The translations under genes were made by a program, and so were the position numbers. A stretch of 64,000 nt of DNA from Kineosporia babensis. Lineage in GTDB: Bacteria; Actinomycetota; Actinomycetes; Actinomycetales; Kineosporiaceae. Numbering within the stretch: the stretch's first letter is position 1; every line of letters begins with the position of its first letter. Below are positions 1 through 8,896 of this stretch, piece after piece. Where the stretch lies: the NCBI RefSeq assembly GCF_021129305.1, contig NZ_JAJOMB010000007.1:248001-312000 (forward strand), written 5' to 3'. Under the pieces are notes generated by a model that saw nothing but the letters and a program-made list of their open reading frames with translations, was not told the DNA's origin and did not search any database.

Positions 1-2
1 AG

Positions 3-1193
<1,191 letters not shown>

Positions 1194-1203
1194 GTTCTCA
1201 CCG

Positions 1204-1250
1204 ATGGGGGACGTGGGTGCGCACCTGGTGCGCCCACGTCCCCCATTGTT
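1204..1250. terminator. Bidirectional hairpin terminator after argG
   Basis: Bases 1204-1217 (ATGGGGGACGTGGG) are exactly complementary to 1233-1246, with further pairing inside, followed by TGTTTT. It lies 10 bases after the argG stop and 12 bases before the stop of the opposing gene, so it can serve both convergent transcripts. Confidence 0.85.
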
Positions 1251-1257
1251 TTCTGGT

Positions 1258-1941
1258 TCAGTTCACGTTCCGCAGGATGATCTCGGCCAGTTCCTTGGAC
1301 GCGGCGATCTCCTCCTCGCTGGAGGGGAGCTTGTCGTCGTAGTCGTTGTTGTCGAGGGTCAGCTCGTACTGCACACCGTCGGCGATGAAGGCCAGCTCGT
1401 GGCGCGGCCGGTCGATCGCGGCGATCTCGGCCAGGCCGGGGACCGCCACCCTCTCGGTCGAGGTGATGTCGTCGCGCAGCGACTGCGTGCGGTAGTCGAT
1501 CAGGTCGGGGTCGATCGGATCCTGGCGCACCCGGATCGTCACGTGGTAGTCGAGGTCGGTGTCCATCACCAGGTACTCGCAGACGTCAGTGTCGTAGAGA
1601 CGGTCCTTGTAGGTGGCAGTCCCGCCGAGCACGTCCGAGACCTCCTGCTCGGAGAGCGACTGGCACATCTCGCTCTCTTCCGGAGTGATCTGCTGGTAGC
1701 CGGAGGAACTTCCGCCGGTCGAGCTGATGAAGCTGACACAGCCGACGGCGGCCAACGCGAGCACGACGCCGCCACCTAGCAAGACAGCCGTGCGGTTCCG
1801 GTTGGGCTTGCCCGGCGACCCGAGGTTCCCCCCGCCGGGCGATTGGTACGGGGCCGGATAGGCGGGCGGGGCGCCGGGCTCCGGTTTCGACGAGGAAGTG
1901 GGCTCACCGGGCGTACCCCACAGCGGCTTGTCTCCGGGCAC
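1258..1941 (-). CDS. Single-pass membrane protein of unknown function (DUF3558-like layout)
   Basis: 227 residues from a GTG at 1941, chosen because GGAAGG lies 8 bases upstream; the open frame continues further upstream but overlaps the kinase gene out of frame. The first 50 residues are proline- and glycine-rich and presumably cytoplasmic, followed by one hydrophobic segment (about residues 51-72, AVLLGGGVVLALAAVGCVSF) and an acidic outer domain with two cysteines (in EMCQSL and DVCEYL). This resembles the small anchored proteins that sit beside actinobacterial Ser/Thr kinases. It starts 59 bases after the kinase gene and is probably cotranscribed. The function is unknown; DUF3558 membership is a guess from architecture. 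Confidence 0.75.
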   Translation of the reverse strand: MPGDKPLWGTPGEPTSSSKPEPGAPPAYPAPYQSPGGGNLGSPGKPNRNRTAVLLGGGVVLALAAVGCVSFISSTGGSSSGYQQITPEESEMCQSLSEQEVSDVLGGTATYKDRLYDTDVCEYLVMDTDLDYHVTIRVRQDPIDPDLIDYRTQSLRDDITSTERVAVPGLAEIAAIDRPRHELAFIADGVQYELTLDNNDYDDKLPSSEEEIAASKELAEIILRNVN

Positions 1942-2000
1942 GTACCTGACCTTCCGTGGCAGTTGCTGGAAGACCAAACCTAAAGTACCTAAAGCACAGG

Positions 2001-3497
2001 TCACAGCCCCGGCAGGGGGAACTCCTGGTTGAGGTTGTCGCCGGAGCAGTCCCACAGGAACACCTGGGCACCGGGTTCGGCCTCGTTCGCCTCGGTGGTC
2101 AGGCAGCGGCCGGAACTGAGGTGCTGGGTCTGGTTGCCGTGGCGGGCGAAGACCTGGGCCTCGGTGCCGTTGCAGTCCCACAGTTGCACGCCGGTGCCGT
2201 TGCCTCGTTCGCCGGGTGCGACGTCGAGGCAGCGCTCCAGGGCCTTGATCTCGCCGGTGGGGGTGAATTCCCACTGCTGGGCGGGGGAGCCGTCGCAGAC
2301 CTGGACGGTGGGGATGTCGCCGCTGGCGAGAGTTTCCGGGACGCTGAGGCATCCGCCGCCAGGCACCGTCAACGTGGCGTTTTCGGGTTCGGGAGAAGGG
2401 CTTGAGGACGCGGTCGGTTGCGTCGTCGGGTTTTTGTCGGGTTGCCGGTCCAGGCCGTAGACGGCAACCGCACCTGCTGTCAGAGCGAGGGCTGCTGCCG
2501 CGGCGATGGCCAAGGTGATTCGGGAACGTTTGCGGCTGAGTGGTTTTCCGGCCAGCACGGTGGCTGGAACATTGGGGACCGACCCGACCTGAACCGTCTC
2601 CAGTTCTGGCTCTTGGTCCGATGCCGGCTCGGGCCGTCGTTCCTGAGCGCCGCTGCCGCTGATGATGCGCTGGTAGCCGACGTGCTCGAGGAGCGCGGTG
2701 CGGGCCCGGCAGCGTTCTACGATCTGCTCGGGCAGCGGCCGTCGTGAGAGATCGCGGCTGACACAGTCTTCCACCAGCTCGGCGATGTCTTGCGGCAGGC
2801 CCTCCAGATCGATGGCGCCTTCGATGCAGCGGGTGTTGATCGTGTGCACGCTGCCCTTGCCGTAGGGCGGGCGCCCGGTGCCGGCGTAGGCCATGGTCGC
2901 GCCCAGGGCGAAAATGTCTGCGGCGGGCCCGAGTTGCTGATCGATGATGACCTCGGGGGCCAGGTAGCCGGGAGTCCCGATGGTCATGCCCAGTTCGGTC
3001 AGGCCGGGCTGGTCCTCGGTGCGGGCGATGCCGAAGTCGATCAGCTGCGGCCCGGTCACCGACAGAATGATGTTGGCCGGCTTGATGTCCCGGTGCAGCA
3101 CGCGGTGGGCGTGCACGTCCTCGAGCCCCTCGGCCAGCGCGGCGAACAGGCCGCGCAGCAGGTCCGGTTCGAGCGGGCCGTGCTGCTTCACCGCCTCGGC
3201 CAGGGTGGGGCCGGGCACGTACTCCGTGGCCATCCAGAACGGCGGCTGCGTGACCTCGAAGTCGATCAGCGCTGCGGTGAACGGGTTCCGGACCGTGCGT
3301 AGCGTCTCGACCTCACGCTGGAACCGGCTCAGGGCCCCGGGCTGGTCCTGGATACCGCTCTTCACGACCTTGATCGCGGCCGGTCGCCCGCCGGGGGTAC
3401 GGCCCAGGTAGACGGTACCCATGCCACCCGAGCCCAGCCGGGCGGCCAGGCGGTACCGGCCGATCGACGCCGGATCGGACTGCTCCAGCGGAAACAC
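2001..3497 (-). CDS. PknB-type Ser/Thr kinase with extracellular ricin-B lectin domain
   Basis: 498 residues; GTG start at 3497 with AAAGGAG 7 bases upstream. Residues 14-270 are a complete eukaryote-like kinase: glycine loop GSGGMG (22-27), Lys43, HRDIKPAN with Asp137, DFG (154-156) and GTPGYLAPE activation segment. One transmembrane helix lies near 325-347 and is followed by a Thr/Pro/Ser-rich linker and a C-terminal beta-trefoil (about 372-498) with ricin-B repeats such as QQWEF and QLWDC. A sugar-binding sensor outside the membrane coupled to a cytoplasmic kinase is the likely design. PASTA domains are absent. The downstream membrane protein is the most obvious partner. Confidence 0.93.
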   Translation of the reverse strand: MFPLEQSDPASIGRYRLAARLGSGGMGTVYLGRTPGGRPAAIKVVKSGIQDQPGALSRFQREVETLRTVRNPFTAALIDFEVTQPPFWMATEYVPGPTLAEAVKQHGPLEPDLLRGLFAALAEGLEDVHAHRVLHRDIKPANIILSVTGPQLIDFGIARTEDQPGLTELGMTIGTPGYLAPEVIIDQQLGPAADIFALGATMAYAGTGRPPYGKGSVHTINTRCIEGAIDLEGLPQDIAELVEDCVSRDLSRRPLPEQIVERCRARTALLEHVGYQRIISGSGAQERRPEPASDQEPELETVQVGSVPNVPATVLAGKPLSRKRSRITLAIAAAAALALTAGAVAVYGLDRQPDKNPTTQPTASSSPSPEPENATLTVPGGGCLSVPETLASGDIPTVQVCDGSPAQQWEFTPTGEIKALERCLDVAPGERGNGTGVQLWDCNGTEAQVFARHGNQTQHLSSGRCLTTEANEAEPGAQVFLWDCSGDNLNQEFPLPGL

Positions 3498-3613
3498 CGG
3501 GAACTCCTTTGATGTACTGCGACTCTGGGTGGAGCTACTTTCACATTCGGTATGAATGCGGCAACAATGCTGCCCGTGACCTTAGCGCAGCCAGGCTTGA
3601 CCGAGCAGAACCG

Positions 3614-4324
3614 GTGACCGACCTCGACTTCCGCGCCGGCGACGTGCTGGAGATCTCCTGTCCGTTCACCGAGACCATAGTGAACGGTGTCTCCCTCGCG
3701 CACGTGAGCGTTCGCTGGCCCTGGTGGCGGCGTGACCCGGATTCCAAGGGAATGATCTGGGACGGAGACGTGGCCATCGACCGGAGGACTGCCCCGGACG
3801 CCGGGGGCCTGTTCTGTACCGAGCCGTCCGCCGACGTCCTCAAACCCGGATCGGCCTGTCGGGTCGGCATACCCGTCACCATCGTGCACGTGACGCAGGT
3901 GCAGTGGTTCGACCCGTTGCTCGAGACGGGGTATCTGCCCCGGCCGAACCGTGAGATCGGAGTGCTACGGCAAGGCGTGTCCGAGGACCGCCACATGCTC
4001 GAGCAGGAGGCCTTCCTGAACCCGGACGACGAGATCCCCTACCGCATCAAGCGCTTGTTCCGGCCGTACGCCTTCGTCGAAATCGGCGACGAGATGGCCG
4101 ACAGTCTGGGCCGGGCCTGGCATTTCTCCGGCGTGTGGGAGATTGGCGCCCTCGACGGGCAGGGCGGAGTTCCCGGCTGGCCCTTGGCCCTGCTTGCTGA
4201 CCGCCACGGAGTGGCGGGGTCCGAGCGTTGCGAGCGGGTGGCGGCGGGTACCCGGACCGGCTCGCACGAGAGCGAGATCGACCGGTGGCGGGACGCGGCT
4301 CAGGCCGAACCCCCGCATCGCTGA
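3614..4324 (+). CDS. Hypothetical protein
   Basis: About 236 residues from a GTG at 3614; the frame is open back to 3509, but those 35 extra residues (Cys/Asn/Tyr-rich) do not look coded and would leave only 11 bases to the divergent kinase gene. The protein begins with a short beta-rich stretch (DFRAGDVLEISCPF), has a Trp-rich segment (SVRWPWWRRDP) and a charged, Gly-rich C-terminus without signal peptide or membrane segment. No family was recognised. Divergent transcription from the kinase gene may mean a shared control region at 3498-3613, but no function can be claimed. Confidence 0.6.
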   Translation: MTDLDFRAGDVLEISCPFTETIVNGVSLAHVSVRWPWWRRDPDSKGMIWDGDVAIDRRTAPDAGGLFCTEPSADVLKPGSACRVGIPVTIVHVTQVQWFDPLLETGYLPRPNREIGVLRQGVSEDRHMLEQEAFLNPDDEIPYRIKRLFRPYAFVEIGDEMADSLGRAWHFSGVWEIGALDGQGGVPGWPLALLADRHGVAGSERCERVAAGTRTGSHESEIDRWRDAAQAEPPHR

Positions 4325-4349
4325 GCGCAGCTCGGCCACGAACGGAAGG

Positions 4350-4380
4350 CGTCGGTGGGCGCTCCAGGGGCCCACCGACG
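4350..4380. terminator. Hairpin between convergent genes
   Basis: CGTCGGTGGGC (4350-4360) pairs perfectly with 4370-4380 around a 9-base loop. It lies between the stops of the hypothetical gene and rtcB; no clear T-run follows. Confidence 0.7.
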
Positions 4381-4406
4381 TCTACCATTTCGTTCCAGGA
4401 CAGCTT

Positions 4407-5594
4407 CTAGTCGCCCTTGACGTTCAGGATCTGGTGCAGCGTGTGCTTCACCTCGACCAGGTCCTCGGCGTCTGCCATGACACGGTCAATATCCTTGTAC
4501 GCCGACGGGATCTCGTCGACGAAGGCATCCGTGTCGCGGTACTCGATGCCCTTCATCGCCGCCCGCAGATCCTCCACCGTGAACTTCTTGCGCGCCGCGG
4601 TTCGCGAGTACTCCCGGCCCGCACCGTGCGGCGACGAGTTCAGCGAGAGCTTGTTGCCCTTGCCGACGACCACGTAGCTGGCCGTGCCCATCGAGCCCGG
4701 GATCAGGCCCGGCCGGCCCTCGTCGGCCTGGATCGCGCCCTTGCGGCTCACCCAGAGGTTCTTGCCGTAGTGGTTCTCCTGCTGAGTAAAATTGTGGTGA
4801 CAGTTGATCTGCTCGAGGTTCTGCACCGGCTCGCCCATGAAGTCGGCGACGCACAGCTCGAGGCGGTGCATCATCTCCTCGCGGTTGGCCAGGGCGAAGT
4901 CCTGGGCCCAGCGCATCTGGGTGATGTAGGCCCAGAACTCGTCGGTGTCCTGGACCAGGTAGGCCAGGTCCGCCTCGGGCAGGTTGATGTGCCACTTGTC
5001 CATCAGCGCCCGGGCCACCTTGATGTGCTTCTGCGCGATCAGGTTGCCCACGCCGCGCGAGCCCGAGTGCAGGAACAGCCAGACCGTGCCCGCCTCGTCC
5101 GCCGTCACCTCGATGAAGTGGTTGCCCGAGCCCAGGCTGCCGAGCTGGCGCTTCCACTTGCCGGTGTACGACGCCGGGTCGAAGCCGGCCTGGTCCGCCT
5201 TGGCCTCCAGCACCGCCAGGCGCTCGGCGACCACGCTCTCCAGGACTCGCGTTTCCGAGTTGTAACCACCTGCCGAGAGCGGAATCTCGCGCTCGATCGC
5301 CACTCGCAGTTCGCTGAGGTTGCCCGCCGCGCGGACCTGCGACTCGTTCCACTGGGTGCGCACGGCGATCATGCCGCAGCCGATGTCCACGCCGACCGCG
5401 GCCGGGATGATCGCCCGGTCGGTCGGGATCACGGAGCCGACCGTGGCGCCCTTGCCCAGGTGGGCGTCGGGCATCAGGGCCAGGTGCGGGAAGATGAACG
5501 GCATCTCGGCGGTCCGGACGGCTTGCTCCCGGGTCTTCTCCTCCAGGATGCTCGCCCAGTTGTACAGCTTCTTCCCCAGACGTTCGACCGTCAC
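4407..5594 (-). CDS. rtcB: RtcB-type RNA ligase
   Basis: 395 residues, GTG start with a perfect AGGAGG 6 bases upstream. RtcB joins 2',3'-cyclic phosphate or 3'-phosphate RNA ends to 5'-OH ends using GTP and Mn2+. Visible signatures: MPDAHLGKG (Asp43), GVDIGCGM (Cys73), LGSGNHF (Asn158/His159), FLHSGSRG (His176), CHHNF and SSPHGAGR, whose His323 corresponds to the guanylylated histidine. Length fits the short bacterial RtcB form. No archease or rtcA gene is adjacent. Likely role is RNA repair after stress-induced cleavage; that role is inferred from the family. Confidence 0.95.
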   Translation of the reverse strand: MTVERLGKKLYNWASILEEKTREQAVRTAEMPFIFPHLALMPDAHLGKGATVGSVIPTDRAIIPAAVGVDIGCGMIAVRTQWNESQVRAAGNLSELRVAIEREIPLSAGGYNSETRVLESVVAERLAVLEAKADQAGFDPASYTGKWKRQLGSLGSGNHFIEVTADEAGTVWLFLHSGSRGVGNLIAQKHIKVARALMDKWHINLPEADLAYLVQDTDEFWAYITQMRWAQDFALANREEMMHRLELCVADFMGEPVQNLEQINCHHNFTQQENHYGKNLWVSRKGAIQADEGRPGLIPGSMGTASYVVVGKGNKLSLNSSPHGAGREYSRTAARKKFTVEDLRAAMKGIEYRDTDAFVDEIPSAYKDIDRVMADAEDLVEVKHTLHQILNVKGD

Positions 5595-5774
5595 CGTCCA
5601 CCTCCTGTTCGTCCTCGCCCTGATGGCAAGTGCTGAAAAGGGAGCATGGCGGTCCGGTTACCGACTAGTCCAGCGATTTACGGTCCGGTCCCGGACAGTA
5701 CGCCTCGACCGCCTTGCTCAGGCTGTCGGTGTCTGCCTTCCGGCGAAGGGGACGCATCACCGTCCTGTTACGGC

Positions 5775-6797
5775 TCAGCGCTGGCGCTGGCCGAGCTCGG
5801 TGGAGCTCGCCGTGCGAGCCTCGGGCAGGTTGATCACGGCGGGCTTTCGGGTGGCGGACGGCACCGGCCGGGCCCGCAGGAAGGCGCTGGTGGCCACCAC
5901 CCCGACCAGCTCGAAACGGGTTTCGCCGGTCAGGTAGGAGTCGGCCGCGTCCTGCACCCCGGGCCAGTTGCGGTCGCCGTAGTCGTCCAGCACCACCACT
6001 GCCCCGGGCGCCGCGACCTTTTCGGCGAAACGCAGATCGTTCGCCACACCGCGGGCCGTGTGGTCACCGTCGATCACGATCACGCCGTACTTGCGGTCGC
6101 TGACCTTCTTCTGGATCTTCGGGTCCTCCGAGAAGCCTTTCACCAGACGCATCCGGTTCGGGTCGACTCCGGAGAGTGAAAGGTTCTCCCGCACCACGGT
6201 TTCGGTCACCGCAGCGCCGCCGGTACCCTCCACATCGGTCAGCGGATCGATGATGGTGAGCTGGTAGTGCAGGCCGATCCGGCTGATCTGGCGCACCATG
6301 CCGCCGGAGAACAGGCCGAAATGCGTTCCGATCTCCAGGATCTCACCGTTCGGCGGAGCCAGCAGCGCCGTGGTGGCGAGCTTGCCCAGGATGTTCGGCG
6401 CGGCCCCGGCCAGCCGGTCCACCCCGCGCAGCTCCAGCTCGAACAGCGTGCGATAGGCCTGCACCACCCGCCCGTAGGCGTCCGGCGCCTTGGACACCTT
6501 GGCCACCTGCGCGGCCAGCGCCCGCAGCCGTTCTTCGCTGATCAGGCGCGTGCTGCGGCGGCCCTGCGAGCCCAGCAGCAGGTCCACCGCATAGCCCGGG
6601 GTGCGCACCTGGCTGCGCATCTTCTCCAGTTCGGTGCGCAGCTGCAGGACCTCCGTGCGCAGGTCCAGCACGTCGGTGCTCTCGCTGAGCACCTGGCGGG
6701 CCCGGTTGCGCACCAGGCGCTCGATCCGCCGGTCCAGCACGGTGAAGACGGGCCGAAGAGCCCGGGCGGTGGTGTGGTGTGCCCATCTCTGCGCCAT
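5775..6797 (-). CDS. Class I SAM-dependent methyltransferase with N-terminal coiled coil
   Basis: 340 residues from the ATG at 6797 (an in-frame TTG four codons earlier is less likely). Residues about 40-65 are heptad-like (DLRTEVLQLRTELEKMRSQV), suggesting oligomerisation. A Rossmann methyltransferase follows: motif I EILEIGTHFGLFSGG, acidic TIIDPL, then VIVIDGDHTARGVANDL and VVVLDDYGD. This DGDH..DLR pattern is typical of the CmcI/Methyltransf_24 group often acting on sugars or small secondary metabolites. The substrate is unknown. It lies 70 bases downstream of the phosphoribosyltransferase gene in the same direction and may share its transcript. Confidence 0.82.
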   Translation of the reverse strand: MAQRWAHHTTARALRPVFTVLDRRIERLVRNRARQVLSESTDVLDLRTEVLQLRTELEKMRSQVRTPGYAVDLLLGSQGRRSTRLISEERLRALAAQVAKVSKAPDAYGRVVQAYRTLFELELRGVDRLAGAAPNILGKLATTALLAPPNGEILEIGTHFGLFSGGMVRQISRIGLHYQLTIIDPLTDVEGTGGAAVTETVVRENLSLSGVDPNRMRLVKGFSEDPKIQKKVSDRKYGVIVIDGDHTARGVANDLRFAEKVAAPGAVVVLDDYGDRNWPGVQDAADSYLTGETRFELVGVVATSAFLRARPVPSATRKPAVINLPEARTASSTELGQRQR

Positions 6798-6867
6798 GAC
6801 CGTATGCAATCAGAAGATCACGATCTGGCTTCGACGGCGCGCCCGGCCGCTCGTCGCCGGCTCCCGG

Positions 6868-7344
6868 TCAGCTCACCGGCGGCTGGGTGGACCAGGGAAA
6901 GTTGATCCAGAGGTCGGTGGAGCGCCAGTAGTAGTCGGGCTGAACGATGGTGCGGGGCTTGGTGTATAGAACGGCCGAGCGCACCTCGTCCGGATGGTGG
7001 TTGCGCAGCAGGTCGAGCACCAGGTCGAGGGTGCGGCCGGAGTCGGCCACGTCGTCCACCACGAGCAGTCGCTTGCCCACGATCGCCGCGGTGTCCAGCA
7101 GCGGCTCGAGCAGAACCGGGTCGGGCAGGGTCTCCTCGATGTCGCTGTAGAACTCGACGTTGAGGGTGCCCGCGGCCTTGACCCCGAGCGCGTACGAGAT
7201 CGCCCCGGCCGGCAGCAGCCCGCCCCGGGCCACGGCGATCACCATGTCGGGGCGGAAGCCGCTGTCGGCAATGCCCTGGGCCAGATCCCGGCTCGCTTCT
7301 CCGAACAGATCCCAGGTGAGAACTTCGCGTTCCGGGCTAGTCAT
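6868..7344 (-). CDS. Type I phosphoribosyltransferase
   Basis: 158 residues. The PRPP-binding loop is clear: RLLVVDDVADSGRTL, with an upstream VARGGLLPAG segment for pyrophosphate binding. The pattern (short protein, WxxFP near the C-terminus: WINFPW) matches the xanthine-guanine/hypoxanthine PRTase-like family that many actinobacteria encode besides Hpt. It probably transfers the ribose phosphate of PRPP to a purine base for salvage; the base specificity cannot be read from the sequence. The gene seems to be read from a leaderless promoter just upstream. Confidence 0.88.
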   Translation of the reverse strand: MTSPEREVLTWDLFGEASRDLAQGIADSGFRPDMVIAVARGGLLPAGAISYALGVKAAGTLNVEFYSDIEETLPDPVLLEPLLDTAAIVGKRLLVVDDVADSGRTLDLVLDLLRNHHPDEVRSAVLYTKPRTIVQPDYYWRSTDLWINFPWSTQPPVS

Positions 7345-7350
7345 CCGGAC

Positions 7351-7356
7351 AATGTA
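7351..7356 (-). promoter_or_regulatory. Probable -10 box, leaderless start
   Basis: On the minus strand TACATT is followed by six bases and then the ATG of the phosphoribosyltransferase gene. There is no Shine-Dalgarno sequence, so the transcript probably starts at or next to the start codon. Confidence 0.45.
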
Positions 7357-7406
7357 CTGGCCCTACGACCGCTCACCGCAGCCAGGCTTGTCATTTCCGG
7401 GCCGGC

Positions 7407-8879
7407 CTACCTCAGCCAGGTCAGCAGCTTCTCCCCCACCAGCGGATCGGCGAAGTACCGCGTGTGCTCCACCCCCGCGTGCGGCTCCAGCAGCAGCGGC
7501 TCGGGCACCGGAAAACCCGGAACACCGTCGAGCCGATAGACGCCCTGGGTCGGCACCACGAGGTCGTTGCCGTCCCGGCCGAACACCAGATCGGTCAGGC
7601 CGTTGCGGCTCACCCGGGCGAGCGGGGACTCGGCCGGCGGGTCGTAGTCGGAGGCGATGGCGCGCAGCACCGGCGGCGCCTGCTGGTCCGTGGCCAGGGG
7701 CCGGTTCAGCCGCTCACGCAGATAGGTGCCTGCCGGGTCCATCGCCGAGAGCCCGTCCAGACCTCGGACCGCGCCCAGGGCCAGGTGTTTGAGCACGGTG
7801 AGCACAGCGTCGAGGGTGTCGGTGACCGGGTTGTCCGGCACGAACTGCAGCAGGTTCGTCATCCGGTCGATCAGGGCGCCCCAGTGCTTGGAGTCGGCCA
7901 GCACGGTGCCGGCGTTCGGGGTGCCCACCATCACCAGGCGGCGCACGGTGGGCGCGCCACCCCCGACCTGGGCCAGCTCCCGGCCGACCAGTCCGCCACG
8001 GCTGTGGGCAATCACATCGACGGTGAGCCTGGTGCTGCCCGGCAGCCGAGTGACCAGTTCGCGGGCATTCGCGGCCGGGTCGGCGGAGAGCGTGGGGTGG
8101 TCGAAGGCGAACACCCGACCGCCGTACAGCTCGTGCAGTTCGTGCAAACGCTGCGCCGGCAGCTCCCGAAACGCCAGGTCGGAGCGGCTGAACGTGCCGT
8201 GCAGGAACAGCAGCGCCGGACCTTCGGCGAACCGGGCCCAGTCCTGCGCGTCCAGGCCCCGGCCTTCGGTGTGGGAGTAGTCGTCCGGGGTGAAGGTGCG
8301 CAGCAGGTACGGACGATGCTCGGCCTCCCAGCGCGTGGCCAGCCGATCGGCCACCACGGCGGTGCCGCGCTCCAGCAAGGGAAAAGCCAGTACCTTGAGC
8401 AGCTTCCGGCCCAACGCCCAGATCAGGCCGCGATAAGCCGGAGCGCCGGATTCGGTGGGCTGTACTGCTCGGGGAACGACGTAGGTCAGCGATGCCTGAT
8501 CCTGCGGGCCCACCGCCGCTACCGCCTGCGACTCGATCGGCAGGTGCCACGACTGACTGCCGTCCTCGGCCGTGTACAGCAGCACCTGGGCGAAGTACCG
8601 GCCCGGGCCGGGCACCGTCACCGAGATCTCCGGTCCACCACCCCCACGCAGCCCACCGACCTGCGCGACTTCGGTGTGCTCACTGATCTCGACGGTGAGC
8701 TGTTCCATGAACCCGGCCGAGGCCAGGGCCCCGGTGAAGGCATCGGCCGTGCCCTCCCGCATCCGCAGCCCGGGAGCACCGGCGGGCAGGACTTCGGCCT
8801 GGCCGCTGAGGCCGGGCGTGCTCAGGACGACGCCGTCGATCGTGACCGGAGTGCCGTCGGGGTTGAGAGCCTGGGCCAT
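7407..8879 (-). CDS. Alpha/beta hydrolase (lipase-like), partner of CHAT protein
   Basis: 490 residues. The N-terminal 150 residues are a beta-rich accessory region. The hydrolase fold follows: oxyanion-type FLHGTF (about 225-230) and nucleophile elbow AHSRGG with Ser293, followed by VMVGTPNAGT, a pattern shared with lipases and PGAP1-like esterases; the late HAGVEHTRYF supplies a candidate catalytic His. No signal peptide is present, so it acts inside the cell. It starts 17 bases after the CHAT gene and is almost surely cotranscribed. In CHAT-based systems the partner is often the effector or substrate of the caspase-like protease, which makes a regulated lipase or esterase possible here. 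The substrate is unknown. Confidence 0.85.
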   Translation of the reverse strand: MAQALNPDGTPVTIDGVVLSTPGLSGQAEVLPAGAPGLRMREGTADAFTGALASAGFMEQLTVEISEHTEVAQVGGLRGGGGPEISVTVPGPGRYFAQVLLYTAEDGSQSWHLPIESQAVAAVGPQDQASLTYVVPRAVQPTESGAPAYRGLIWALGRKLLKVLAFPLLERGTAVVADRLATRWEAEHRPYLLRTFTPDDYSHTEGRGLDAQDWARFAEGPALLFLHGTFSRSDLAFRELPAQRLHELHELYGGRVFAFDHPTLSADPAANARELVTRLPGSTRLTVDVIAHSRGGLVGRELAQVGGGAPTVRRLVMVGTPNAGTVLADSKHWGALIDRMTNLLQFVPDNPVTDTLDAVLTVLKHLALGAVRGLDGLSAMDPAGTYLRERLNRPLATDQQAPPVLRAIASDYDPPAESPLARVSRNGLTDLVFGRDGNDLVVPTQGVYRLDGVPGFPVPEPLLLEPHAGVEHTRYFADPLVGEKLLTWLR

Positions 8880-8896
8880 GACTGCTCTTTTCTGCC

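Noticed and set aside
5665-5757. 30-codon frame after the methyltransferase gene (MRPLRRKADT...)
   Set aside because: Only modest codon bias and a weak ribosome site; could be real but cannot be supported.
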